In this document: piece by piece, positions 47,201 through 55,662 of the stretch
How positions within the stretch are numbered: position 1 is the first letter of the stretch
Layout: each line of letters opens with the position of its first letter
Assembly (NCBI GenBank): GCA_934320895.1
Contig: CAKRFY010000015.1
Coordinates: 1 to 61,075 of the forward strand
Direction of reading: 5' to 3'
Origin: an uncultured Lachnospiraceae bacterium
GTDB taxonomy: Bacteria; Bacillota; Clostridia; Lachnospirales; Lachnospiraceae
Length of the DNA: 61,075 bases
Program-made: the position numbers and the translations under genes
Notes under the pieces: generated by a model
What the model was told of the DNA's origin: nothing
Database searches by the model: none
Seen by the model: the letters and a program-made list of their open reading frames with translations, nothing else

Positions 47201-47906
47201 CATATACAACCTTGTCCTCAAGTCCAAGCTGTTTACGCACTTTAGCTGCCTTTTCTTTATCCATAAAAATACTGTTTCTCGGATATCCACTAAGTGCAAC
47301 CTTTCCAGTATATAATGGATTAAGATTATAATCTCCCATGATAGCATCCTTTGTAAATTCATTTGGATGCATAAGATAATTTGCCTGCAAAAAATTATGC
47401 TGTACATTGTACATAGACTCAATACCCTTGCGCATCTGTTTTCCAAGAGTTTTTAGAGGTGTTCCATGCCATGTCTGAAGATAAACCTGATCCTCTTTCC
47501 TTATAAAATATACAGGAAAAGAACTATTATTTATGAGATATTTCGCTGTTGCAAGCACTTTTAAATATTTATATGATGTAATACTTACAAGCTTCACCGG
47601 AATGTCATTTGCTTCAATAAACTTCTTGTGAGTTTCATAATCTTCCGGATTTGTACTATAATAAATTTCATACTTGTTCGCATCATCTCTCGACAAAAGT
47701 TCCTTCAAAATATAAAATGGCGAATCTGAAATTGTTGTTCCGTGAAACGACTCAAACAGGATTCTATTCTCCACAACCGGACAGTGCTTATAATAGCTGC
47801 CATAAAAGAACTTCATCTTAGGTGCTCTTTTCAATATTCGTCTGGCATTATTTTTCAACACATGGTATCCGCTTACCATTTTTGCCCTCACCTTATTTAT
47901 AAACAT
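44211..47906 (-). CDS. CDP-glycerol glycerophosphotransferase with two catalytic-type domains (TagF-like)
   Basis: The protein of 1231 residues has two Glyphos_transf domains. The first (about 30-430) shows YLQTWHGTPLKTLG and DALITDYSSVFFDF; the second (about 920-1225) shows FFLQHGVTALKQVG and HLLITDYSSVCWDVYYQKKP. The 450 residues between them are beta-rich and unlike known enzymes to my eye. TagF-type enzymes polymerise glycerol phosphate from CDP-glycerol onto a lipid-linked primer for teichoic acid. Twin-domain versions may make more complex polymers. AGAAAGGA precedes the ATG. The TagD gene lies 81 bp upstream and supplies CDP-glycerol. Confidence 0.88.
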   Translation of the reverse strand: MFINKVRAKMVSGYHVLKNNARRILKRAPKMKFFYGSYYKHCPVVENRILFESFHGTTISDSPFYILKELLSRDDANKYEIYYSTNPEDYETHKKFIEANDIPVKLVSITSYKYLKVLATAKYLINNSSFPVYFIRKEDQVYLQTWHGTPLKTLGKQMRKGIESMYNVQHNFLQANYLMHPNEFTKDAIMGDYNLNPLYTGKVALSGYPRNSIFMDKEKAAKVRKQLGLEDKVVYAYMPTWRGTSNHSVNQNAYSKEVTKMMSYLDKNLKDNQILYVNFHPILKNSIQLGDYKHIKSFPVEVDKYEFLNSVDALITDYSSVFFDFSVTRKPIILYMYDYDQYMSDRGTYFDIKELPFVKLYELEDLKEWLVTEKILGESYDDGDYCEKFIKYDSLDAPAKMLDLVLYGKEDGMVVQDYSENRQKPRRIIHPQKVATQGDFEVIKQYTKDNDIVQFEKKWFKKKVSCTLYDGYNYDFDYVIITNTTPRTYWEEFLYKLGVKSVVTRLQERELKRTFPNLKVQTPYLREFYVAAEGCGTRNTKRVPVESDIESGFDGVTLKIRNKERFVPLSFMILAKDYSILCMRELSDEERKSGVIHEDFKRWHEKMSPSGRYQLAAEFVDMESEEKFIGTFYCPELAKKADAGVEKYDKPNAYLHPCIIEKVGDPESIRFYEEGKMAVVPYSRNGDRTISIVLCRPHKIVDEYTQAKIKKIRSSKNTCTVLMKMKKQEGLTIKDVVLRYRSALTYDISVKYDIRETEKHYLITAYINFDEMNLRELYWDLRILAEKYGIENEIRARFTGNYWKNNFYITNRQYSAGEGHMTFPYYTKGGCLAFLYRQDSEYDAYSTKIKEMVASAIYVLFKPLLKRKKIWLVYEKFCSMAQDNGYYFFKYCMENLSEEEKKNIYYVIDKKAPDYEKIKQYDDHIIQFMSLKHVLYVLSAVLYVASDSRTHLYAWRCKTSLIRSKIDKRPIFFLQHGVTALKQVGPLFGRKGSSPMTYFATTSQFEQDIVVKYLDYSEGKAPITGFTRWDVLEDTSTKDDKLILLMPTWRSWLEEVSDEDFLKSEYYKNYSSLLQSERLDKILEEHDARMIFYIHPKFAGYLKNFKKTGERITLVPFGEEPLNEIMKKCHLLITDYSSVCWDVYYQKKPVIFYQFDLDHYNNAHGSYIDMQNELFGRHAYEKEELIDNIEECMDSNFALLPKDEREHHHYFEYIDDKNSERTYIYLKSKGY

Positions 47907-47987
47907 ATTAATAAATCCTTTCTAAACATTTGTAAGGGACTGTTGCCAACAACAGTCCCAAATATTTCATCAAAATTCCTGGTCTTA

Positions 47988-48395
47988 TTAGTCTTCTTTC
48001 TTCTGACCTTTAAGTCCCAGATCATTTTTTATCTTAGATGTTGAAATTCCTTCTGTCCTTGGCAAATACACAACCTCGCAATAATCTTTGAGGAAATCGA
48101 ACTTTCCTTCCCAGTCATGTCCCATAACAAACACATCAATATCATTGTCAACAACATCTGAAATTTTCTGTTCCCATGTATTTTCAGGAATAACCTCATC
48201 AACATATCTTATAGCTTCAAGAATCTGCTTTCTATCCTCATATGAATAATATGCCTTTTTATTCTTTATGGCATTAAATTCATCTGTTGATAAAACTACA
48301 AGCAGATAATCACCAAGCTCTCTGGCTCGTCTGAGTATATTGATATGACCTACATGAAGCAGATCAAAAGTTCCGTATGTTATTACTTTTTTCAT
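47988..48395 (-). CDS. tagD: Glycerol-3-phosphate cytidylyltransferase TagD
   Basis: The protein of 135 residues has the cytidylyltransferase motifs GTFDLLHVGHINIL (HxGH) and RTEGISTS and the usual length. It makes CDP-glycerol from CTP and glycerol 3-phosphate for the TagF-like polymerase encoded next. A stretch of 149 bp without features separates it from hisC. Confidence 0.95.
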   Translation of the reverse strand: MKKVITYGTFDLLHVGHINILRRARELGDYLLVVLSTDEFNAIKNKKAYYSYEDRKQILEAIRYVDEVIPENTWEQKISDVVDNDIDVFVMGHDWEGKFDFLKDYCEVVYLPRTEGISTSKIKNDLGLKGQKKED

Positions 48396-48544
48396 CTTTA
48401 CCCTCCAGTATGATGTAACTATTCAAATCATATCCCATTGTACGGCGAAACTTCTCTATCCGCTTCGCTTACTTATATTAAACCAATTTACACATTGAGA
48501 TATTACTTTATTTAATGCAACTTGTCAAATATTGCACATCTCCT

Positions 48545-49597
48545 CTACAATATGTTCCTAAGTTCACCAATAAATGTTTCCATTTCTTCTCTCGTACCAA
48601 TTGAAATACGGAGATAATTTCTTATACGTTCACTTGTAAAATGTCTTACAAATATATGTTTTTCACGAAGTTTTGCAAATATATCTTCCGCATCTGCCGT
48701 TTCATGTTTTGCAAATATAAAGTTTGTTTTTGAATCTCCAAAAGTAAATCCAAGTTCTTTAAGCTTTTCTTTTGTCCACTCTCTCGTCTCAATAATCTGC
48801 TTAGTTGTCTTCTGGAAATAATCTTCATCTTCAATTGCAGCAACACCAAGTGCAACTGAAAGCCTCGTCATCGGATAGCTATTATATGAAAACCTGACAT
48901 CATTCATCGCCTTGATAAGTTCAGGATTTCCCATTGCATAACCTATCCTCATACCAGCCATTGAACGTGACTTCGAAAAAGTCTGTATAATCAGCACATT
49001 ATCGTATTCTTTTGTCAAAGATAAGGCAGATTCTCCACTAAAATCTGTATATGCCTCATCTATAATAACAACAACGTCACGGTTATGTTCTATAATATCC
49101 CTCAAAAAGCTTTCATCCTGTCTGATTCCTGTAGGCGCATTAGGATTAGCAATAACAACACCACCATTTTCCTTATAATAATCTGCTGCCACAAGATTGA
49201 AATCATCATCAAGTGCCGGTCTTTCAAAAGGAATGTTAAAAAGTGTAGCCCAGACATCATAAAACGAATATGTTATATCAGGAAAAAGAATAGGCTTCTT
49301 ACTATTAAAGAATGTCATAAACGCGATTGCAAGAACATCATCAGAACCAACACCCACAAACACCTGATCATTTCCGACACCATATCTCTTTGCAAGTGCC
49401 TCCACAAGAAGTGCTGAATCAGGATCAGGGTAAAGTCTTAGTGTATCAACTTCAAACTTATCAAGTGCTTCCTTCACCTTAGGTGATGGCGGATATGGAT
49501 TCTCGTTTGTGTTTAATTTTATCATATCCTTAAGCTGTGGCTGTTCTCCAGGCACATATGGATCTATTGTTCTCAAATTATCTCTCCAGCTGCTCAT
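48545..49597 (-). CDS. hisC: Histidinol-phosphate aminotransferase
   Basis: The protein of 350 residues is a class II PLP enzyme: LNTNENPYPPSPKV near the start, VGVGSDDVL, NPNAPTGIRQ, IIDEAYTDFSGES and QTFSKSRSMAGMRIGY with the PLP lysine. It converts imidazole-acetol phosphate to histidinol phosphate. It stands outside a his operon, 22 bp after another aminotransferase gene, so it may also serve aromatic amino acids. Confidence 0.88.
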   Translation of the reverse strand: MSSWRDNLRTIDPYVPGEQPQLKDMIKLNTNENPYPPSPKVKEALDKFEVDTLRLYPDPDSALLVEALAKRYGVGNDQVFVGVGSDDVLAIAFMTFFNSKKPILFPDITYSFYDVWATLFNIPFERPALDDDFNLVAADYYKENGGVVIANPNAPTGIRQDESFLRDIIEHNRDVVVIIDEAYTDFSGESALSLTKEYDNVLIIQTFSKSRSMAGMRIGYAMGNPELIKAMNDVRFSYNSYPMTRLSVALGVAAIEDEDYFQKTTKQIIETREWTKEKLKELGFTFGDSKTNFIFAKHETADAEDIFAKLREKHIFVRHFTSERIRNYLRISIGTREEMETFIGELRNIL

Positions 49598-49619
49598 AAA
49601 ATATCCTCCATTCCGAACT

Positions 49620-50813
49620 TTATTTATTCAAACCATAACTCTGTGCAAGCTTTTCAAACGAAGCAAATGATCTTTCAATCATTTTTTTGTCAACACAGTA
49701 AGCTATTCTTACATATCCCGGACACATAAACGAACTTCCCGGAACAAGCAAAAGATTAAATTCTTTAGCCTTAGCCGCAAACTTAACATCATCCTGCTCT
49801 GCAGCTTTCATCCACAAATAGAACGCTCCCTGTGGCTTTACGCACTCAAATCCAAGTGATGTCAGTTTATCATATAAAAGTATGCGGTTTGTGTCATAAA
49901 TTGAAACATCCGTACTCTCATCAAGACACTTCTTAATAACAAGCTGCTGAAGTGATGGAGCATTTACAAACCCAAGTATTCTGTTAGCCACATTTGCAGC
50001 CGCAATAAGATTTTCAAAATCATCCACAACATCAGGAATTACAAGATAACCTATTCTTTCTCCCGGAAGTGACAATGATTTACTATATGAATAACCTACA
50101 ATCGTATTTGTATAATACTTTGTAAGATATGGTACATCAACACCATCATATGCAAGTTCTCTGTACGGTTCATCTGATATAAGATAAATGGCTGTGCCAA
50201 ACTCTTTCTGCTTATCTTCAAGAACTTTCGCAAGCTCTTTTATCGTCTCCTCAGAATAAACAACACCTGTCGGATTATTTGGATTGTTTATTATAACAGC
50301 CTTCGTCTTAGCTGTGATCTTTTCGGCAAATTCCTTTATATTTGGCTGAAATGTCGGTGGATTAGGTGAAACCGCTACGATCTTTCCATCAAAATTTGCA
50401 ACATAATTATTGTACTCCCCAAAATATGGCGCAAATGTAATAACTTCATCCTCCGGATCGATAATTGATTTAAGTATAACATTTAATCCCCCAGCGGCAC
50501 CGACTGTCATCAGAATGTTTCTCTGCGAAAAATCAGTTTCAAACCTCTTATTTAAAGACTGTGCTATCGCCTCTCTCACATCCTCAAATCCCGAATTGTT
50601 CATGTATCCATGGACTCTGTTCGGATCTTCTGTGCTGACAACATCTATAATCGCCTGATTTACTGCCTTTGGTGGAAGGGTACTCGGATTTCCAAGACTA
50701 AAATCATATACATTCTCTGCTCCATACTTCTGTGCCATCTTTTTTCCTTCCTCAAACATAGCACGAATAACAGAACTTCCCTCAACATATTTAACCATTT
50801 TCTTTGCTATCAT
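49620..50813 (-). CDS. Class I PLP-dependent aminotransferase (aspartate-type)
   Basis: The protein of 397 residues has YDFSLGNPSTLPPKAVNQ, NPNNPTGVVYS, LISDEPYRELAYDG and YSYSKSLSLPGERIGY with the PLP lysine, and an aromatic-rich C-terminal domain. It belongs to the aspartate aminotransferase fold I group; exact substrates are unclear. The ATG at 50813 is favoured over a TTG two codons upstream by its distance to GAGG. It is the first gene of a two-gene unit with hisC. Confidence 0.88.
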   Translation of the reverse strand: MIAKKMVKYVEGSSVIRAMFEEGKKMAQKYGAENVYDFSLGNPSTLPPKAVNQAIIDVVSTEDPNRVHGYMNNSGFEDVREAIAQSLNKRFETDFSQRNILMTVGAAGGLNVILKSIIDPEDEVITFAPYFGEYNNYVANFDGKIVAVSPNPPTFQPNIKEFAEKITAKTKAVIINNPNNPTGVVYSEETIKELAKVLEDKQKEFGTAIYLISDEPYRELAYDGVDVPYLTKYYTNTIVGYSYSKSLSLPGERIGYLVIPDVVDDFENLIAAANVANRILGFVNAPSLQQLVIKKCLDESTDVSIYDTNRILLYDKLTSLGFECVKPQGAFYLWMKAAEQDDVKFAAKAKEFNLLLVPGSSFMCPGYVRIAYCVDKKMIERSFASFEKLAQSYGLNK

Positions 50814-50927
50814 TGTCAAACCTCATTTCTGTGCTTAATATAACTCAATTATTCCAAATTTATTTTAAGTATATCACTCTTATATTGTACATGCTAGAAT
50901 TTTTTTACAATTTTTCTAAAAAAGTAC

Positions 50928-50956
50928 TTGCATTTTTCAAAAAATTCTGATATAAT
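50928..50956 (+). promoter_or_regulatory. Sigma-A promoter of tRNA-Lys (first copy)
   Basis: TTGCAT (50928-50933) and TATAAT (50951-50956) with a 17-bp spacer, 29 bp before the tRNA. Confidence 0.85.
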
Positions 50957-50984
50957 TCAATTGTTGTCGTCAAACAACACATAT

Positions 50985-51057
50985 GCGCTTCTAGCTCAGT
51001 TGGCAGAGCACCTGACTCTTAATCAGGGTGTCCAGGGTTCGAACCCCTGGAGGCGCA
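50985..51057 (+). tRNA. tRNA-Lys(CTT), first copy
   Basis: Acceptor GCGCTTC/GAGGCGC; anticodon loop CTCTTAA (CTT); T-arm GGTTCGAAC. Identical to the inverted copy at 55454-55526. Confidence 0.95.
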
Positions 51058-51072
51058 TTTTTATTTTACCAA

Positions 51073-51110
51073 AAAAGGATATTGCTTCGGCAATATCCTT
51101 TTTCGTTTTT
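51073..51110. terminator. Bidirectional terminator between tRNA-Lys and the hybrid kinase gene
   Basis: GGATATTGC-TTCG-GCAATATCC (51077-51098) with A-runs on one side and TTTTTCGTTTTT on the other; serves both converging units. Confidence 0.92.
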
Positions 51111-53307
51111 ACTTTACATCGATGTATTTCTTTATTACATTTTCCAACTCTATATACCCTATCGGTTTTGAAATATAATCGTCAAATCCCTCTGAAAGAT
51201 ACGCTCTTTTTGCCCCTGTTACTGCATTTGCAGTCATAACTATAACAGGTGTATCCCCATTCGGAGAATCTTTCATAGCTCTTATCTGTCTCAATGTCTC
51301 TATTCCATCCATTTCAGGCATCATATGGTCAAGAAATACAATATCATATCTTTTTTTACTCATAAGTTCAAGACATTTTTTCCCACTATCAGCAAGCTCC
51401 ACATTGATATTTGTAATACGCAGCAGTTCTTTTACCACAATCCTGTTTGTCTCAACATCATCAACAACAAGAACATGTGCTTCAGGTGCTTTAATATGAC
51501 ATTCTTTTGCTTTTTCTCTCACATTTAAAGAAACAGTATCATCACCATTTTTATCATGCACTATTTTCTGCGGTATCTGAACCTCAAAAACCGAACCTTC
51601 ACCAAAAACACTGTTCACACTTACCTTACCATTCATAAGGCTTACAAGCTTTTTAGTAATTGAAAGTCCAAGACCATTTCCCTCTATAAGATAATTTTTT
51701 TGTTCTTCTGCTCTCTCAAATGGTGAAAATATCCTGTCGATATCTTCTTTTTTAATTCCACGCCCTGTATCCCTGATCGAGAAAATAAGCTGTATGTTTT
51801 CTTTATCTATCTTTTCCCACTCTAAACCAAGTGTAATCGAGCCTTTCTGCGTATATTTAACAGCATTATTCATTATATTTATAATTACCTGTTTTATACG
51901 AAGTGCATCTCCATGTAAGAACATCGGCATATCTTTCGACATATTAAGTTTAAATCTCAGCCCTTTTTCTTTAATCTTAAGAGAGATAAGATTGATAATA
52001 TCATTTACAACAAATTTAAGATTATAATCCTCCATAATTATATTGGTCTTACCTGCTTCAAGTTTTGAAAGATCAAGAATATCATTTATGATACCAAGAA
52101 GCGTCTCCCCTGCACTTTTAATATAAGATGAATATTTGGCTACCTGGTCAGATTCAGTCTCCCTTGATATCATCTCATTCATGCCAAGTACCGTATTAAG
52201 CGGCGTTCTTATCTCATGACTCATCTGTGCAAGAAACGCTGATTTTGCCTTATTAGCATCATCTGCACTCCTTCTTGCAGCTTCAAGTTCCTCAATTGTC
52301 CTTATCTTATCAGTCAGATCATCAATGATTACGATATATCCCATTATCTCTCCAAATTCATCAACTATCCTGTTTATGTCAAGCCTGCAATGTGCATTAT
52401 TAGACTTGCACCTGGCATCGACTTTCTTTGAATTTCCTCCATAGCTAAGCTCATCCTCATCTACCTCAAACAATTTTGACAACATAACATCTTCATAGTC
52501 ATATGCAGAAAGCTTCAAAAAATCAACAGCACTCTTATTTGCTATTTTTAAATGTTTATTATAATCATATATGAGCATTGGCAATTTAACTGAATAATAG
52601 ACAAACTCAGACACATTCTCCAATTTGACCTGATTTTTGTTAACAAAAAGATAGACTCTGTAAACAAGAAGTACACCTAAAAACTGTGATAATGTACTTC
52701 CGGGAAATGCACTAAATCCAAACATCGGCATTATGGTATCAAGCAGCATACCACCAACAATAACACATTCACAGAAAATAAGTCTTATACCAGTAACACG
52801 CTCCCATTTTCTTTCTCCATTTTTAACAAGAAAACCGCTCAATATAAACACCCCTGCTGCACATCCGACACAATATATATCATACAGGGTATTCCATATA
52901 CTTGGAGTAAACAGATAAGTCATACCTATCGGAGATGATATATGATATACAGTATTTTCTTTTTGCATAAGAAAAGGGTATAATATTATCGCCGAAAAAG
53001 GAAAAAGTTCTATTATCTTTACCCACCACATATCATGACCGCACCATCTGGCTATAACAAGAATCGCACATATCATATACATAAATGTGCCGATCATCCC
53101 AGCGCAACGCCAATAATAGGCAATAAGAGGTCTTTCCTGAATCCAGATAAAACCAAAGCAGAAACTCCAGATTGAACTTCCTATACAAACAAGAGCAAAC
53201 AGAATATTATTTATATTTAACCTTTCTTTACTGCGCAGAACACTTACAGATATTATTGACGTACAGACAAAAAAACCAAACATTATGTAAGATAATATTC
53301 TTCCCAT
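51109..53307 (-). CDS. Hybrid sensor histidine kinase with C-terminal receiver
   Basis: The protein of 732 residues has seven membrane spans (about 1-215, 7TM HisK N-terminal type), a PAS-like domain (about 220-335), a HisKA helix (FLAQMSHEIRTPLNTVLGMN), an ATPase domain (IMNNAVKYTQKG, DTGRGIKKED, GNGLGLSIT) and a receiver domain (VVDDVETNR, phosphoacceptor in IVFLDHMMPEMDG, KPIG). The ATG at 53307 follows GAGGAG. No output regulator or phosphotransfer protein is encoded next to it, so signal passes to an unknown partner. Confidence 0.93.
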   Translation of the reverse strand: MGRILSYIMFGFFVCTSIISVSVLRSKERLNINNILFALVCIGSSIWSFCFGFIWIQERPLIAYYWRCAGMIGTFMYMICAILVIARWCGHDMWWVKIIELFPFSAIILYPFLMQKENTVYHISSPIGMTYLFTPSIWNTLYDIYCVGCAAGVFILSGFLVKNGERKWERVTGIRLIFCECVIVGGMLLDTIMPMFGFSAFPGSTLSQFLGVLLVYRVYLFVNKNQVKLENVSEFVYYSVKLPMLIYDYNKHLKIANKSAVDFLKLSAYDYEDVMLSKLFEVDEDELSYGGNSKKVDARCKSNNAHCRLDINRIVDEFGEIMGYIVIIDDLTDKIRTIEELEAARRSADDANKAKSAFLAQMSHEIRTPLNTVLGMNEMISRETESDQVAKYSSYIKSAGETLLGIINDILDLSKLEAGKTNIIMEDYNLKFVVNDIINLISLKIKEKGLRFKLNMSKDMPMFLHGDALRIKQVIINIMNNAVKYTQKGSITLGLEWEKIDKENIQLIFSIRDTGRGIKKEDIDRIFSPFERAEEQKNYLIEGNGLGLSITKKLVSLMNGKVSVNSVFGEGSVFEVQIPQKIVHDKNGDDTVSLNVREKAKECHIKAPEAHVLVVDDVETNRIVVKELLRITNINVELADSGKKCLELMSKKRYDIVFLDHMMPEMDGIETLRQIRAMKDSPNGDTPVIVMTANAVTGAKRAYLSEGFDDYISKPIGYIELENVIKKYIDVK

Positions 53308-53330
53308 ATCTCTCACTCCTCTAAGTCAAT

Positions 53331-54245
53331 TTAATCCGGCAGACTCGGAATAAGTTCAACATACACCTGGTCAAACTCCTTTCTAAGTTCTTCCCTGATT
53401 TCATTACGAAGCTGCAACAGAATTTTGGTATTTATAATATCATTATGGCTTTTAAAATATATCTCAACCCATGTCTTTCGCCCGGTTTGAATAACATCAA
53501 GAAATTCAATATCACAATATACCTTATCCATATGTTTCTCCGCAGCTATTCTTATATTGTCCATTATATCCTGTTCAGGAGCAAAAAGCACCAGATTTTT
53601 CAGATTTGCAAAAATCATTTTTACAGGTTCTATAAGCAAAAAGCATGCCATCACAATAGCAACCACCGGATCAATATAATAAGCTATCCATGCAAACTCT
53701 GTTTTTTTTACAATAATCTGAATAAAAAACGCAACAGCAACACCAAAGCTTGAGATAACATCCAGTTTCCATATATATATTTCCGCCTGAATCGTAAGAG
53801 ATGCATATTTTTTACTAAAATAGTGCATCAAAAGATAAATGATAAGACAGCCAAGACAAACTGCCAGTTCAAAAACAGCGATACTTCCGCCGTCTACATG
53901 ACGGCCGCCGTGAAATATCGTATACATATTGTCCAGCACAAGCTGAATAGTAATAACAAGCAGGACACTGTATTTAATAACAACAAAAAGTGATTCCACC
54001 TGTGAAAATCCATATGGTCTCTTTTCCGTCACAGGCTTATATAAAAGTGGCACCAACACCATAAACGGACCTATCATTATAAGATCCGTAACATCAAAAA
54101 TACAATCCATCAAAAGTGAATGTGATTTTGTATAATATGCCATAAGTCCTTCTGACAACATAAACAAAATACTTCCTATTAGAGAGATATTCATTATTAT
54201 CTTCTCATATCTCATCTTATTTTTATTCTTTTCCTTTTCTCCCAC
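53331..54245 (-). CDS. Cation diffusion facilitator-like transporter with altered metal ligands
   Basis: The protein of 304 residues has the CDF layout: five or six spans (residues 15-215) and a cytoplasmic domain of about 85 residues (DIMDNIRIAAEKHMDKVYCD, VEIYFKSHNDIINTKILLQL). In span 2 the usual DxxHxxxD-type site reads LLMDCIFDVTDL, keeping both outer Asp but lacking the His; in span 5 HxxxD reads IYIWKLDVISS, keeping only the Asp. Metal choice may thus be unusual. The start is a GTG preceded by GGGAGG. Confidence 0.82.
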   Translation of the reverse strand: MGEKEKNKNKMRYEKIIMNISLIGSILFMLSEGLMAYYTKSHSLLMDCIFDVTDLIMIGPFMVLVPLLYKPVTEKRPYGFSQVESLFVVIKYSVLLVITIQLVLDNMYTIFHGGRHVDGGSIAVFELAVCLGCLIIYLLMHYFSKKYASLTIQAEIYIWKLDVISSFGVAVAFFIQIIVKKTEFAWIAYYIDPVVAIVMACFLLIEPVKMIFANLKNLVLFAPEQDIMDNIRIAAEKHMDKVYCDIEFLDVIQTGRKTWVEIYFKSHNDIINTKILLQLRNEIREELRKEFDQVYVELIPSLPD

Positions 54246-54292
54246 GCCGGAGCCTCCCTCATTTTTCCTCTTTTTCTTTTATAAGGCAAAGA

Positions 54293-55183
54293 TTACAGAT
54301 GTTTTTCAAACCGTCCCATAATATTAAGACCATCTTTTTCAACGACAAAAGCATGTTCGTCAATCTGCTTTAATTCCCTTCTAAGCTGCACACACTCATA
54401 CTTAGACAAGACAACTATCGTCATATATGTCTTTTCCTCAGTATATCCTCCCTTTGCTTCCCACCACGTCGCATCACGTTTAAACTGATTTACAATATAA
54501 TCCATAATCTCTACAGGCTCTTTTTTAGTAAAGATAATAACCTCAGCATTTATATTCTGTGTATGTGTACGGTCTGTGACAATCATACTTACAGCAGAAT
54601 ATATTATACAATAAATAGCAGTCTGAACGCCAAACAAAACCGCACATACACCATAAACCACTGCATTTAGCATAAGTGATATCTTTCCAACCGAAAATCC
54701 CTTAAACTTTTTTGTAAAGAACATTCCGACAATATCCATTCCACCACTTGAACCGCCTGCCCGCAAAGCAATACCAATTCCTGCTCCACCAAAAATGCCA
54801 CCTATCATACTTGCCGAAAGAGCATCTGCAACAATCGGCTTTGCAGGTATCGGAACTACACTCAGAAAAAATGTCTGACTGGCAACACACACCAATGTTC
54901 TCGCAAAGAAATTTTTACTTATTGAAAAATATGCCAGAATAAAAAGCGGCACATTAAGAATCATATTGATAATACCTGCAATATCCGTACTGCCCGAAAA
55001 AAGATGCAGATATCTCACCAAAACAGTTCTTATGATCTGACTGACACCAAGTACACCTCCATTATACAAGTCAGCAGGCACAACAAACAAGTTTATACCT
55101 ATTGAAAATACCAGCATTCCAAAAACCGCAGTAATATTTCTTTTCCAAAACTCCATCTGTTTGTGAGTTATAACAATATCCAT
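54293..55183 (-). CDS. YitT family membrane protein (DUF161/DUF2179)
   Basis: The protein of 296 residues has five or six spans (residues 15-205), with FSIGINLFVVPADLYNGGVL, GGIFGGAGIGIALRAGGSSG and GMDIVGMFFTKKF typical of the family, and a cytoplasmic DUF2179 domain (residues 210-290; AEVIIFTKKEPVEIMDYIVN). Function is unknown; transport has been proposed. AAGGAG precedes the ATG. The CDF-like gene follows 47 bp downstream on the same strand. Confidence 0.9.
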   Translation of the reverse strand: MDIVITHKQMEFWKRNITAVFGMLVFSIGINLFVVPADLYNGGVLGVSQIIRTVLVRYLHLFSGSTDIAGIINMILNVPLFILAYFSISKNFFARTLVCVASQTFFLSVVPIPAKPIVADALSASMIGGIFGGAGIGIALRAGGSSGGMDIVGMFFTKKFKGFSVGKISLMLNAVVYGVCAVLFGVQTAIYCIIYSAVSMIVTDRTHTQNINAEVIIFTKKEPVEIMDYIVNQFKRDATWWEAKGGYTEEKTYMTIVVLSKYECVQLRRELKQIDEHAFVVEKDGLNIMGRFEKHL

Positions 55184-55403
55184 AGTATACTCCTTCCGTC
55201 AGTACATAATAACATAAGTGAACAAATCAATTTCTTCTCATTTTTGTAAATATAATAACTGACATAACCTATCCTATACCTTGTACTTTTATTATCGGCA
55301 CTTTTTAATCTCTTAATCCAAAAAACTCTTACTAAGAATTTTTAAATACAAAAATCATACTTCTAAACAATCTAATGTACCATATCATCACTCTACAAGA
55401 CAT

Positions 55404-55450
55404 AAAAAAAAGTCCCTACCCAACAGACCTAACTGCCAAACGAGGACTTT
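55404..55450 (-). terminator. Terminator of tRNA-Lys (second copy)
   Basis: GGACTTT (55444-55450) pairs with AAAGTCC (55409-55415); on the minus strand the stem ends in eight T residues, directly after the tRNA. Confidence 0.85.
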
Positions 55451-55453
55451 CAA

Positions 55454-55526
55454 TGCGCCTCCAGGGGTTCGAACCCTGGACACCCTGATTAAGAGTCAGG
55501 TGCTCTGCCAACTGAGCTAGAAGCGC
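55454..55526 (-). tRNA. tRNA-Lys(CTT), second copy
   Basis: Its 73 bases are identical to 50985-51057 but on the opposite strand. CCA not encoded. Confidence 0.95.
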
Positions 55527-55568
55527 ATATAATATAAAATAATACCGCTGTCTTTCGACAACGATATT

Positions 55569-55597
55569 ACTATATCATACTGTTTTTTACATGTCAA
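55569..55597 (-). promoter_or_regulatory. Sigma-A promoter of tRNA-Lys (second copy)
   Basis: On the minus strand TTGACA (55597-55592) and TATAGT (55574-55569) with a 17-bp spacer. Unlike the first copy's promoter, so the two genes were not duplicated with their promoters. Confidence 0.85.
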
Positions 55598-55662
55598 CTG
55601 TTTTTTTGACTTTTTTTCGTTTCAAAAAATATTATAAGCAAATATTTTTTAAAACCAGTGTA

